DNA from: Actinomycetota bacterium | GTDB taxonomy: Bacteria; Actinomycetota; Thermoleophilia; Gaiellales; F1-60-MAGs149 | Assembly: GCA_947481755.1 (NCBI GenBank) | Contig: CANKHS010000028.1 | Span: forward strand, 1 to 12,725 | Direction: 5' to 3' | Length of the DNA: 12,725 nt | Part shown: piece after piece, positions 1 to 7,247 of the stretch | Numbering within the stretch: the stretch's first letter is position 1 | Layout of the letters: every line of letters begins with the position of its first letter | Position numbers and translations under genes: made by a program | The notes under the pieces: generated by a model | Told to the model about the DNA's origin: nothing | What the model saw: only the letters and a program-made list of their open reading frames with translations | Databases searched by the model: none

Positions 1-1307
1 TCGGCGCCGTAGCAGCGAAGCAGACGTGCGCGGACAACCTCGGGCACTGCCGGAAACCGCCCCGCTAGCTCGCCCGCAAAGCCAATCGGATCGACTGCGC
101 TCGGCACCGGGCCAGGCGGCACGGCTGCAAACGCCGGCAGCGCCTCCGCTGCGACCTGCGCGCCGATGTGCAGCCACGTTGTCAGCTTGCCGCCGGCCAC
201 CGACAACATGCCGCCACGTCCACGCGAAATAACCGTCTCGCGGCGCGCACCACTCGTCGTGACGTCTCCGAGTGGCAGCACGCGCAGACCAGCGAAACGC
301 GCGCGAATACGTTCTGGGCGAATCATCTCGGGCAGCAGACTGATCGCCGCCTCGCGAAGGATTTGATGCTCGTCCTGATCGTCCGCCGCGACCACTGCCG
401 GATCGCCGTCGTACGGCGTGTCGGTGGTGCCGAGCATCAGCTTGCCGTGCCACGGAATCGCGAAGGTCACCCGCCCATCGGGTAGTGGTGTCGTGACCGC
501 CGCCGACCACGGCTCGTCGCAATCGAGCAACAGGTGGACACCCTTGGCGAGGCGAACACTCGGCGCGGCCTGTGGATCCTCGAGGAGCCGCACACGATCG
601 ACCCAGGGGCCCGTGGCATTGACGACGGTCGTCGCCTGGACCTCGACGGTGGCCCCTGACAGTTGGTCGCGCAATTTGGCGCCGACGATGCGGCCACCGG
701 CATTTGGAAGTGCCACGACTTCGAGGTGATTCGCCACGCACGCACCAAGCGCGGCTGCCGCGCTCAGTGCGCTGAGCGTGAGGCGGGCATCGTCAGTGCG
801 ATGGTCGTGATAGACGAGTGCGCCGCGCAGGCGGTCAATCGCGAGCCCCGGTGCGCGGCGTTGAGCCTCTGCGAGAGCGACCCCACCGCTATGGCCATCG
901 CGCCAGCGCGACAACGCTCCGTACAGCGCAACGCCAGTCCGGAGCCGCGCCGCCTCGAGACGAGAGCCCGTCAGCGGCACAACAAACGGCAGCGGCTCGA
1001 CGAGGTGTGGCGCAACGACGGTGGCGTTGAACCAGCGCTCGTGGTGCGCCTCGCGCACCAGCCGGAGGTCGCCCATCGCGAGGTAGCGCAGGCCACCGTG
1101 GAGCAGCTTGCTCGAAGCACTCGAGGTTGCGCCCGCAAGATCGTGCGCGTCCACAACCGCCACGCTCGCGCCGGCACGAGCCGCCGCCCAGGCCGTCGCC
1201 GCCCCGATCGCTCCGGCGCCGATCACCAGCAGATCGAAGCGCTCGGACGCCACTCGGGTAAGCACATCTTTCCGGCGACGCGAGAGCGATACAGGTTCGG
1301 GAGCCAT
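1..1307 (-). CDS. glpD: Glycerol-3-phosphate dehydrogenase, FAD-dependent (3' end outside window)
   Basis: Oxidises sn-glycerol 3-phosphate to dihydroxyacetone phosphate at the membrane, passing electrons to quinone through FAD. The minus frame is open from an ATG at 1307 to the left edge, giving 435 codons of a family usually about 500-570 residues long, so the C-terminal cap domain is missing from view. Visible marks are the dinucleotide-binding GAGAIG at residues 30-35 after a beta strand (FDLLVI), the family signature ATSSASSKLLHGGLRYL at about 60-76, the motif GTTDTPYDGD in the middle, and GGKLTTW near the visible end. An upstream GxGxxG alone would fit many DAO-fold enzymes; the HGGLRYL and GGKLTT motifs make GlpD the best call. 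The first residues before about 20 are poorly constrained, and the GTG at residue 15 or 19 could be the real start. It diverges from the Rieske gene with only 43 bp between the two start codons. Confidence 0.88.
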   Translation of the reverse strand, partial: MAPEPVSLSRRRKDVLTRVASERFDLLVIGAGAIGAATAWAAARAGASVAVVDAHDLAGATSSASSKLLHGGLRYLAMGDLRLVREAHHERWFNATVVAPHLVEPLPFVVPLTGSRLEAARLRTGVALYGALSRWRDGHSGGVALAEAQRRAPGLAIDRLRGALVYHDHRTDDARLTLSALSAAAALGACVANHLEVVALPNAGGRIVGAKLRDQLSGATVEVQATTVVNATGPWVDRVRLLEDPQAAPSVRLAKGVHLLLDCDEPWSAAVTTPLPDGRVTFAIPWHGKLMLGTTDTPYDGDPAVVAADDQDEHQILREAAISLLPEMIRPERIRARFAGLRVLPLGDVTTSGARRETVISRGRGGMLSVAGGKLTTWLHIGAQVAAEALPAFAAVPPGPVPSAVDPIGFAGELAGRFPAVPEVVRARLLRCYGA

Positions 1308-1314
1308 TACCCGA

Positions 1315-1344
1315 CAGACAGTAACCGCGAACCTCAGCCATACT
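1315..1344 (+). promoter_or_regulatory. Putative promoter of the Rieske oxygenase gene (leaderless type)
   Basis: CAGACA (1315-1320) and CATACT (1339-1344) are spaced by 18 bp, each with 4 of 6 matches to the -35 and -10 consensus. The -10 ends 6 nt before the ATG at 1351, so transcription would begin at or next to the A of the start codon. No SD is visible before that ATG, which fits a leaderless message. Inference from motif and spacing only. Confidence 0.38.
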
Positions 1345-1350
1345 CCACGT

Positions 1351-2373
1351 ATGAGCTCCCCCGCCACGCACTCCCCCTCTGCCCGCGGCAACGCCGAGGC
1401 GCTTCGCAACATCTGGCATCCCGTCGCCTTCGTAGAGACACTCGGGGAGGCACCGATCCCGGCCGATCTGCTCGGCGAGCCGCTCGTGATCTGGCGCGAC
1501 TCGACCGGCACGGCCAAGGCGATGTCGGATCTCTGCATCCATCGTGGCACCGCGCTTTCGCTCGGCCGCGTGGAGGGCGACGAGATCATCTGTGCGTATC
1601 ACGCGTGGCGCTTTGCCTCCGATGGCCGCTGCACGGCAATCCCGCAGCTCGCCGACCCAACCAAGGTGCCGGCCAAGGCGCGCATCGCAACGCACCACTG
1701 CCAGGAGCGGTATGGCCTGATCTGGGTCTCGCTCGACGAGCCGCGCTGGGACCTGCCCGAGATTCCTGAATTCGAGACGGATGGCTGGGTGCTCGTCAAT
1801 ACTGGACCGTACACGTGGGAGTCGGACGCCTCGCGCCAGCTCGAAAACTTCACCGACTTCGGCCACTTCCCCTGGGTCCATCCCGGCCTGCTCGGCGACC
1901 CCGAGCGCCCCGTCGTCCCGGAGCACGAGGTACGGACCGACGGACACGTGCTGCACTACGAGATCATTCGACCCGAAGCACCAAACTCGGACGACTTTCC
2001 CGTCTTTAACAACGAGGAGACTGAAGTTCCGACGCGGCGCTCGCGCTACGAGTTGCACCTGCCGTACACGATCGCGCTGCGCCTAGGCTGGGGCGGCGAC
2101 GACGGCATGGTCTACCTCTTCGCCTCACAGCCCTGCGGGCCCGATACGAGCCGCGGCTACGTCGTGATTGGTCGCAACTACAACTTCGAGCAGCCAGACT
2201 CGGTCCTGAAGGACTTCGAAGACGTAATCTTCAATCAGGACCAGGTCGTCGTCGAATCACAGCGCCCTGAGCGCGTGCCCTTCGATCTTGCTGACGAACT
2301 GCACCTCAAGTTCGACGCCGTCGCGGTCAACTACCGTCGCGCCATGCGGGCCAACGGACTGACGACCGACTAG
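1351..2373 (+). CDS. Rieske [2Fe-2S] non-heme iron oxygenase, terminal oxygenase component
   Basis: A 340-residue ring-hydroxylating or O-demethylating oxygenase of the VanA/PobA-like single-subunit class. The Rieske cluster ligands are C62-x-H64 and C81-x2-H84, with 16 residues between H64 and C81. The mononuclear iron motif is D169-x2-H172-x4-H177 (in NFTDFGHFPWVHPG), and D297 in FNQDQVVVESQRP is a likely third ligand. Length and motif spacing match intact members of the family. The ATG at 1351 is chosen because the frame upstream lies inside glpD and the protein begins properly at NIWHPVAF. No reductase or ferredoxin partner is encoded next to it, so electrons must come from elsewhere. The substrate cannot be read from the sequence; methoxylated aromatics are typical of the class, but some relatives act on betaines or sterols. 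Its stop codon lies in the same CTAG as the stop of the convergent ATPase gene. Confidence 0.9.
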   Translation: MSSPATHSPSARGNAEALRNIWHPVAFVETLGEAPIPADLLGEPLVIWRDSTGTAKAMSDLCIHRGTALSLGRVEGDEIICAYHAWRFASDGRCTAIPQLADPTKVPAKARIATHHCQERYGLIWVSLDEPRWDLPEIPEFETDGWVLVNTGPYTWESDASRQLENFTDFGHFPWVHPGLLGDPERPVVPEHEVRTDGHVLHYEIIRPEAPNSDDFPVFNNEETEVPTRRSRYELHLPYTIALRLGWGGDDGMVYLFASQPCGPDTSRGYVVIGRNYNFEQPDSVLKDFEDVIFNQDQVVVESQRPERVPFDLADELHLKFDAVAVNYRRAMRANGLTTD

Positions 2374-3140
2374 AGCACCTTCGACAGGAACGCCTTCGTG
2401 CGTTCGTGCCGAGGATTGGCGATCACCTCACGCGGGTCGCCCGACTCGACGATCACGCCCTCATCCATAAAGACCAGTGTGTCGCCGACTTCGCGGGCGA
2501 AGCCAATCTCGTGCGTGACGACGATCATCGTCATGCCGTCCTTGGCGAGACCGCGCATCACGTCGAGCACCTCACCCACCAGCTCGGGGTCGAGTGCGCT
2601 CGTCGGCTCGTCGAACAACATCAGCTTCGGCTCCATCGCCAGTGCGCGAGCGATTGCGACGCGCTGCTGCTGCCCACCAGAGAGTTGCATCGGATAGGCA
2701 TCGCCACGGTCGCCAAGGCCGACGCGCTCGAGTAGTGCCTGGGCGCGCTCGCGCACGACCTTCTTCGACTCGCCTCGCACCGTCAAGGGCCCTTCCATGA
2801 TGTTGCCAAGCGCCGTCATGTGCGGAAAGAGGTTGAAGCGCTGGAAGACCATGCCGATCTCGGCGCGCTTCTTCGCGACCTCGTTCTCCTTCAACTCGTG
2901 GAGGTTCTCGCCCTTACGGACATACCCCACTAGTTCGCCGTCAACCGACAATTCGCCCGCGTTGATTTTTTCGAGATGGTTGATGCAGCGCAAGAACGTC
3001 GACTTGCCAGACCCGGAGGGACCGAGAATGCAGGAAACCTCACCCGGCTGGACCTCGAAGTCGATGCCGCGCAACACCTCGACGCGACCGAACGACTTGC
3101 GCAGACCCCACGCCCGCACCATCGGCACCCCCGCGGTCAT
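2370..3140 (-). CDS. glnQ: Polar amino-acid ABC transporter ATPase (GlnQ/HisP-like)
   Basis: The ATP-hydrolysing subunit of a type I importer of the polar amino-acid (PAAT) family, 256 residues, cytoplasmic. It has Walker A GPSGSGKST (40-48), Q-loop Q100, the signature LSGGQ (153-157), Walker B LMLFDE (173-178) followed by PTSALDPE, and the switch histidine H210. VFQRFNLFPHMT after the Q-loop and the closing VIVESGDP are typical of GlnQ/GltL/HisP. The ATG overlaps the permease stop in ATGA (3137-3140), with GGGAG about 7 nt upstream, so the two are translationally coupled. It is the last gene of the three-gene transporter unit. The exact amino acid (glutamine, glutamate, arginine, cystine) cannot be told, and the symbol names the family rather than a proven substrate. 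Confidence 0.93.
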   Translation of the reverse strand: MTAGVPMVRAWGLRKSFGRVEVLRGIDFEVQPGEVSCILGPSGSGKSTFLRCINHLEKINAGELSVDGELVGYVRKGENLHELKENEVAKKRAEIGMVFQRFNLFPHMTALGNIMEGPLTVRGESKKVVRERAQALLERVGLGDRGDAYPMQLSGGQQQRVAIARALAMEPKLMLFDEPTSALDPELVGEVLDVMRGLAKDGMTMIVVTHEIGFAREVGDTLVFMDEGVIVESGDPREVIANPRHERTKAFLSKVL

Positions 3141-4060
3141 GCTGGCACTCCCGAAATCTTCGTCCGTAGACGCTGTAATGGCGTCGGCGGCAGGTTGCGC
3201 ATCGCTCCCTTAGCGAAGTGGCGCTCGATGTAGTACTGCCCGACGTACATCACCGTCGTCAGGATCAGATACCAGATGCTTGCCACGATCAGGAGTGGGA
3301 TCGTTTCGTACGTACGCGAGTAGATGATCTGCGCCGAGTACAGCAATTCGGCGTAGCCGATCACGGAAATGATCGAGGTGTTCTTGAGCATCGAAATCGT
3401 CTCGTTGCCGGTCGGCGGCACGATCACACGCATTGCCTGTGGCAGCACGATGCGGCGAAGCGTCTGCCGCCGTGTCATGCCAATCGACTGGGCGGCTTCG
3501 GTCTGGCCCTCGTCAACAGAGATGATGCCGCCACGGACGATCTCCGCCATGTACGCGCCCTCATTTAGCGCTAGCCCGAGCACTGCGGCGGTGAACTGCG
3601 TAATCAGCACGTTCGCGCTGCCCTCCCAGAGCGTTGGCCCAATCCAGGGAATGCCAAACGAGATCACGGGATAGAGCGCGGCGAGGTTGAACCAGAAGAT
3701 CACCTGTACCAGCAGCGGAGTGCCGCGGAAAAACCAGATGTAGAGCTCGGAGGCGCCCGCCACGATCTTGTTCGGCGACAGCTTCATAACCGCGAGGATG
3801 ATGCCGAGGACGACGCCCAGCACCATCGAGAGGATCGTCAACTCGATCGTGATCACCAAGCCACGCATAATCGTATCGGCGAACATGTAGTGCCAGACTG
3901 TCGACCAGCCGAAGCGCGGGTTCGTGACTACGCTCCGAGCCGCAATCCCGCCAATGGCCAGCACAATCGCCGCAGCCACCCAGCGCCACGGGTGGCGCGC
4001 AGGGATGGCGCGAATCGGCGGTGCTGCTTCGCGCTCGTCAGGCGACGGGGTCGTGCTCAC
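3137..4060 (-). CDS. glnP: Polar amino-acid ABC transporter permease (GlnP/HisM-like)
   Basis: An integral membrane subunit of 307 residues. A proline- and charge-rich cytoplasmic N-terminus (about residues 1-25) is followed by one extra membrane segment (WRWVAAAIVLAIGGIAA) and then the permease core: GLVITIELTILSMVLGVVLG, the family motif FFRGTPLLVQ, and the coupling (EAA) loop GGIISVDEGQTEAAQSIGMTRRQTLRRIVLPQA, which docks on the ATPase. Only one permease gene is present, so it probably works as a homodimer. The start is GTG at 4060; an in-frame TGA lies eight codons upstream, so no longer form exists. The nearest purine-rich stretch (AGGGGA) is about 12 nt from the GTG, rather far, while a better SD serves an overlapping 11-codon ORF, suggesting coupled initiation. 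Confidence 0.92.
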   Translation of the reverse strand: MSTTPSPDEREAAPPIRAIPARHPWRWVAAAIVLAIGGIAARSVVTNPRFGWSTVWHYMFADTIMRGLVITIELTILSMVLGVVLGIILAVMKLSPNKIVAGASELYIWFFRGTPLLVQVIFWFNLAALYPVISFGIPWIGPTLWEGSANVLITQFTAAVLGLALNEGAYMAEIVRGGIISVDEGQTEAAQSIGMTRRQTLRRIVLPQAMRVIVPPTGNETISMLKNTSIISVIGYAELLYSAQIIYSRTYETIPLLIVASIWYLILTTVMYVGQYYIERHFAKGAMRNLPPTPLQRLRTKISGVPA

Positions 4061-4092
4061 TTGGAACCACTTTCCCCTTCACTCGAACGCAT
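4057..4092 (-). CDS. Putative 11-residue leader ORF overlapping the permease start
   Basis: ATG at 4092 encodes MRSSEGESGSK and stops at the TGA of 4057-4059, which overlaps the permease GTG in a GTGA tetranucleotide. It is preceded by GGAGGAG (4099-4105) at 6 nt, clearly the strongest SD in this intergenic space. The peptide has no recognisable family and may have no function; its role may be to deliver ribosomes to the weak GTG start. Existence rests on initiation signals only. Confidence 0.4.
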   Translation of the reverse strand: MRSSEGESGSK

Positions 4093-4133
4093 CACAGACT
4101 CCTCCGGTCGCGCAACTCTACCGCTGCCGGGAC

Positions 4134-4184
4134 AAAAACGCACGGTGGGCGGTTCGGATCTCTCTCGAGACCAGAACCGCCCAC
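4134..4184 (-). terminator. Hairpin plus T-tract after the binding-protein gene (terminator or attenuator)
   Basis: A perfect 11-bp inverted repeat, GTGGGCGGTTC (4145-4155) and GAACCGCCCAC (4174-4184), has an 18-nt loop containing further TCTC/GAGA pairing. On the minus strand it begins 5 nt after the binding-protein stop and is followed after 6 nt by TTTTT (4134-4138). It lies inside the transporter operon, so partial termination would give more binding protein than permease and ATPase, an arrangement known for several ABC importers. Confidence 0.7.
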
Positions 4185-4189
4185 TGGCT

Positions 4190-5104
4190 TTAACTGATCG
4201 CGCCGTTGATCTTCGGATCGGTGATGGCGCCACTCTCGACGCCCCACTTCTTCAGGATCGCGGTGTACGTACCGTCCGCCATCAGCTTCTTCAATGCTGC
4301 GAGGATCGGCTCAGCAAGACCGCTGTCCTTCGGAATTGCCAGGCCATACGGAGCAACGTCGAACGACGTGCCGATGACTGTCAACTTACCGTCGGACTTC
4401 TGGGCAATCCACTCCAAGGTCGGGGTGTCTGCCATCGCAAAGTCGACCTGGCCGCTGGCAACCGCAAGGTTGACGGCGTTCTGGTCGGGGAAGGCAATCG
4501 CGGTGATCTCCGGCTTGCCGGCCGCCTTGCACTTCTCACTCTGAGCAATCGCCGGATCGGCCGATGTCGAGCCCTTCTCGAAGCCCACCTTAAGGCCACA
4601 AGCATCTTCGATAGTCGTGAACTTCGCTCCATCCACACCGGCGATGAAGCTCGTGCCAGCCTGGAAGTACGTGACGAAGTCGACGACCTGCTCGCGCTCC
4701 TTGGTGTCCGTAAACGCGGACATACCGAGGTTGTACTTGGCAGACGTCAGACCCGGGATAATCGAGTCGAAGCCGGCGTTGACGAAGTTCCACTTGAGGC
4801 CCATGACCTGACCAATGGCGATGCCAAGGTCGACGTCCATGCCCTCAATCGTCGAGCCGTCCTCTGCGAACAACTCGGCGGGTGGGTACGTTGCATCGGT
4901 AGCAACTGTCAACTCGCCCTTGCTGGCGATGTCGGCTGGCACCATCGCTGCGATCGTGTCGTCCTTGGCTGCCGTGATGGCGCCCGAGTCCGCGGCCGCG
5001 CTCGAAGAAGAGCTGTCGGAGCCACCACAGGCCGTTGCGACCATTGCGACCACAATCACCAGTACGGCGAGAAGCAGCGCGCTGCGTCGTTGAATTGCAC
5101 TCAT
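4190..5104 (-). CDS. glnH: Polar amino-acid ABC transporter substrate-binding lipoprotein (family 3)
   Basis: The extracytoplasmic ligand-binding subunit of the importer, 304 residues, anchored by lipid. The N-terminus is a lipoprotein signal: two arginines at 6-7, a hydrophobic run, and a lipobox ending VATAC at Cys26, followed by a serine-rich flexible linker (GGSDSSSSS). The mature part shows family-3 features: GELTVATDATYPP, MDVDLGIAIG, NLGMSAFTDTKEREQVVDFVTYF, VGFEKGSTS and VDFAMADTPTLEWI. A longer reading from 5167 would add 21 residues, but the ATG at 5104 carries GGGAGGA six nt upstream and gives a proper signal peptide, so 5104 is preferred. It is the first gene of the unit. The ligand is probably a polar amino acid; which one is unknown. 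Confidence 0.92.
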   Translation of the reverse strand: MSAIQRRSALLLAVLVIVVAMVATACGGSDSSSSSAAADSGAITAAKDDTIAAMVPADIASKGELTVATDATYPPAELFAEDGSTIEGMDVDLGIAIGQVMGLKWNFVNAGFDSIIPGLTSAKYNLGMSAFTDTKEREQVVDFVTYFQAGTSFIAGVDGAKFTTIEDACGLKVGFEKGSTSADPAIAQSEKCKAAGKPEITAIAFPDQNAVNLAVASGQVDFAMADTPTLEWIAQKSDGKLTVIGTSFDVAPYGLAIPKDSGLAEPILAALKKLMADGTYTAILKKWGVESGAITDPKINGAIS

Positions 5105-5136
5105 ATCGATTCCTCCCAGGAAGTCGTCTCCCGGGA

Positions 5137-5167
5137 ACTGTAGACGTTCCCACCAATCCCATAACAA
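5137..5167 (-). promoter_or_regulatory. Putative promoter and overlapping inverted repeat before glnH
   Basis: On the minus strand TTGTTA (5162-5167) and TACAGT (5137-5142) are 19 bp apart, a longer spacer than ideal. The -10 overlaps the inverted repeat GGGAAC-TGTAGAC-GTTCCC (5133-5151). The repeat could be an operator, or it could fold at the 5' end of the message. Evidence is weak: a single locus and modest consensus matches. Confidence 0.28.
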
Positions 5168-5220
5168 TCGATACCGCCACGACCCGATTCTGGCTCGCGC
5201 AAACTTCCGTCGTTTCGCCG

Positions 5221-5226
5221 TATGCT
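5221..5226 (+). promoter_or_regulatory. Putative -10 element for a leaderless osmC message
   Basis: TATGCT ends 7 nt before the ATG at 5234, which has no SD. The spacing places the start point on the initiation codon. The alternative ATG at 5222 lies inside this hexamer and would not be transcribed if the element is real. No clear -35 is seen 17-18 bp upstream. Confidence 0.38.
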
Positions 5227-5233
5227 CCTGCCT

Positions 5234-5680
5234 ATGGCGGCGATTGAACGCGAGGCAACGTGTATCTGGGAGGGCTCGTTAGCGCAGGGTACTGGGCGAC
5301 TTTCGTCGGCCTCGAGCCTCGCCTTTAGTGGCCTCGCCCTCTCTCTGCCAACGCGGATTGGACAGCCGAACGACGAGACAAGCCCCGAGGAATTGCTGGC
5401 CGCCGCCCACGCTGGCTGTTACGCGATGGCGCTTGCCTCGATCTTGACGAACGCCGAAGTGCCCCCCGGTCGGCTCGATGTGCGCTGCCGGATTAGCCTC
5501 GACGACGTTCCTGGTGAAGGGTTTCGCATCACTCAGTCGTCGCTGATCGTCGCGGCAGATGTCGGTGGCGTCTCGCGCGATGCATTGCGGGCGGCGATGG
5601 ATGCGGCCGACCAGACCTGTCCCTACTCGGCACTGCTGCGCGATGCCGGCGCGGACGTCTCGACGGAGATCGCGCGTTGA
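5234..5680 (+). CDS. OsmC/Ohr-family thiol peroxidase
   Basis: A small cytoplasmic enzyme of 148 residues that reduces organic hydroperoxides with a pair of cysteines. The two reactive cysteines are C62 (in SPEELLAAAHAGCYAMAL) and C129 (in DQTCPYSALL). R22 and the glutamates E52/E53 lie where the family keeps its active-site Arg and Glu. The length is normal. The pattern fits the OsmC subgroup (GxGR near the start, SPEELLAAAHAGC) better than Ohr. The start at 5234 is preferred over the upstream ATG at 5222 because TATGCT, a good -10, covers the latter. The stop TGA (5678-5680) overlaps the TTG start of the next gene, tying it to an ABC transporter operon. That is unusual, since osmC is mostly monocistronic. 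Confidence 0.9.
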   Translation: MAAIEREATCIWEGSLAQGTGRLSSASSLAFSGLALSLPTRIGQPNDETSPEELLAAAHAGCYAMALASILTNAEVPPGRLDVRCRISLDDVPGEGFRITQSSLIVAADVGGVSRDALRAAMDAADQTCPYSALLRDAGADVSTEIAR

Positions 5681-6432
5681 CCGCCAAGCTCGCAGTCAAC
5701 GAGTGCACCAAGACCTTCGGACCGACTGTCGCGCTCGCCTCGACGACGCTTGCGATTGAGCCAGGCGAGTTTGTCTCTCTGGTCGGCCCATCGGGTTGTG
5801 GCAAGTCGACGCTCTTCAATGTCGTCTCTGGCCTGCTGCGCCCGGACAACGGTCGCGTCGAGATCGATGGTGTCGACGTCACCGGCCACAGCGGCCACGT
5901 CGGCTACATGCTGCAGAAGGACCTGCTGATTCCCTGGCGCAGCGTCGTCGACAACATCACGCTCGGTGCGGCCCTGACGCGTGGCGTCACCAAGGCCGAC
6001 CAGACCCAGGCCGTCGACTTCGCGCGTCGCTATGGACTCGGCGATTTCCTCGACCACTACCCGCACGCCCTGAGCGGCGGCATGCGCCAGCGCGTTGCGT
6101 TGATGCGCACGCTCGCCACCAACCATGACCTGTTGCTGCTCGACGAGCCGTTCGGAGCGCTCGACTCGCAGACGCGGCTCGAGATGCAGCAGTGGTTGCT
6201 CGAGGTGTGGTCCGAGACGCAACGCACCGTGTTGTTCGTGACACACGATGTCGACGAGTCGATCTTCCTCTCCGATCGCATTCTTGTGATGAGCCCACGG
6301 CCGGGGCGCATCGTGTCGGAGCTTGTCGTCAATCTGCCCCGCCCCCGCACGCTGCAACAGATGACGGAGCCCGACTTTATCGCCGTCAAGCGCCAGATCC
6401 TTGACCTTTTGCACGGAACGGTGACCGTATGA
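5677..6432 (+). CDS. ABC transporter ATPase (SsuB/TauB/ThiZ-like)
   Basis: The ATP-binding subunit, 251 residues, of the nitrate/sulfonate/taurine/pyrimidine-precursor importer group. It has Walker A GPSGCGKST (37-45), Q-loop Q80 (GYMLQKDLLIPWRSV), the signature LSGGMRQR (132-139), Walker B LLLLDE (152-157) with PFGALDSQTR, and switch H190 (FVTHDVDES). MRQR and DEPFGALD are typical of the SsuB/TauB branch. The start is TTG at 5677, overlapping the osmC stop in TTGA, with GGAG 8 nt upstream. The gene overlaps the following permease by 4 nt (ATGA), so osmC, ATPase and permease form a coupled chain. Substrate class is discussed under the binding protein. Confidence 0.93.
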   Translation: MTAKLAVNECTKTFGPTVALASTTLAIEPGEFVSLVGPSGCGKSTLFNVVSGLLRPDNGRVEIDGVDVTGHSGHVGYMLQKDLLIPWRSVVDNITLGAALTRGVTKADQTQAVDFARRYGLGDFLDHYPHALSGGMRQRVALMRTLATNHDLLLLDEPFGALDSQTRLEMQQWLLEVWSETQRTVLFVTHDVDESIFLSDRILVMSPRPGRIVSELVVNLPRPRTLQQMTEPDFIAVKRQILDLLHGTVTV

Positions 6433-7229
6433 ATTGGCGGACTTCTGCACGCGTCGTGCTGATCCCCGTCGTCTCGATCCTGCTCGTCTTCCTGGTCTGG
6501 GATCTGATCATCCGCATCTTCAACGTCGAGCCGTTCGTGGCGCCGTCACCGGGCGAAGCACTCGGCGCATTGCGCGACAACTGGTCGACGCTGTGGCCGC
6601 TCGCGATCGAGACAATTCGCGAGACGACCTACGGCTTCGTGCTCGGCGCCGTCCTCGGCTTCGTCCTCGCCGTCGCGATGGCGCAGACGCGCATTGTCCA
6701 GGGCCTGGTCTACCCCGTACTGATCTCCTCACAGGCCGTACCCATCATCGCGATTGCCGCACCACTGGTGATTCTGCTTGGCTTTGGCATCTGGCCGAAG
6801 ATCGTGATCGTCGCCTGGATCGTGTTCTTTCCGGTCGCCGTCAGCGTGCTTGATGGGCTCGCCAACGTCGACGAGGACCTCCTCAAACTGGCCCATGTCA
6901 TGGGCGGTACGCGCTCACGGGTATTCCTCAAGATCCGCCTGCCAGCCACGGTTAGTCCGCTCTACTCTGGCCTCAAGATCGGCGCTACCTATGCCGTGAC
7001 GGGCGCGATTATTGGCGAATTGGTCGCCTCAACCGGCGATTCGCTCGCGGGCTTTCAACGCAACGCCAACAGCTCGCTCGACACGCCTGCCGTCTGGGGC
7101 ACAACGATCCTGATGACCGCGATCGGCATCGGCTGGTTCTTGCTTGTGATGACATTCGAGCGCCTGACCACACCTTGGCGCACACGTAACACGGTACGAC
7201 GGCTACCCTTTAGTCGTCATAACGACTGA
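6429..7229 (+). CDS. ABC transporter permease (SsuC/TauC/ThiX-like)
   Basis: The membrane channel subunit, 266 residues. The N-terminus is one membrane helix (VVLIPVVSILLVFLVWDLII), followed by PFVAPSPGEALGAL, which is characteristic of this permease branch. Then comes the core with TTYGFVLGAVLGFVLAVAMA, the segment SSQAVPIIAIAAPLVILLGFGIWPK, and the coupling loop around DEDLLKLAHVMGGTRSRVFLKIRLPA. After it, IIGELVASTGDSLAGF is another family hallmark. The ATG overlaps the ATPase stop. Its 3' end carries the small hairpin AGTCGT-CATA-ACGACT (7212-7227) just ahead of the binding-protein gene. It is presumably a homodimer, since only one permease gene is present. Confidence 0.92.
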   Translation: MNWRTSARVVLIPVVSILLVFLVWDLIIRIFNVEPFVAPSPGEALGALRDNWSTLWPLAIETIRETTYGFVLGAVLGFVLAVAMAQTRIVQGLVYPVLISSQAVPIIAIAAPLVILLGFGIWPKIVIVAWIVFFPVAVSVLDGLANVDEDLLKLAHVMGGTRSRVFLKIRLPATVSPLYSGLKIGATYAVTGAIIGELVASTGDSLAGFQRNANSSLDTPAVWGTTILMTAIGIGWFLLVMTFERLTTPWRTRNTVRRLPFSRHND

Positions 7230-7247
7230 TTGCCCCCGGAGACCCTG

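Noticed and set aside
889..2058. Long minus-strand frame of 389 codons across glpD and the Rieske gene
   Set aside because: Arg/Gly-rich composition with no motif; it is a shadow of two genes whose metal- and cofactor-binding motifs are read in other frames.
3890..5143. Long plus-strand frame of 417 codons opposite the amino-acid importer genes
   Set aside because: It spans the terminator and two genes on the other strand, has no start signals and no domain; caused by GC-biased codon usage.
5105..5233. Possible TPP or other riboswitch before the osmC-ABC cluster
   Set aside because: No conserved THI-box or purine-riboswitch core was found by eye, and the osmC start appears leaderless, leaving no room for an aptamer.
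7212..7227. Hairpin AGTCGT-CATA-ACGACT at the end of the second permease gene as a terminator
   Set aside because: Six-base stem with no T-tract, and the next gene of the operon starts 20 nt later; it may only affect mRNA stability.
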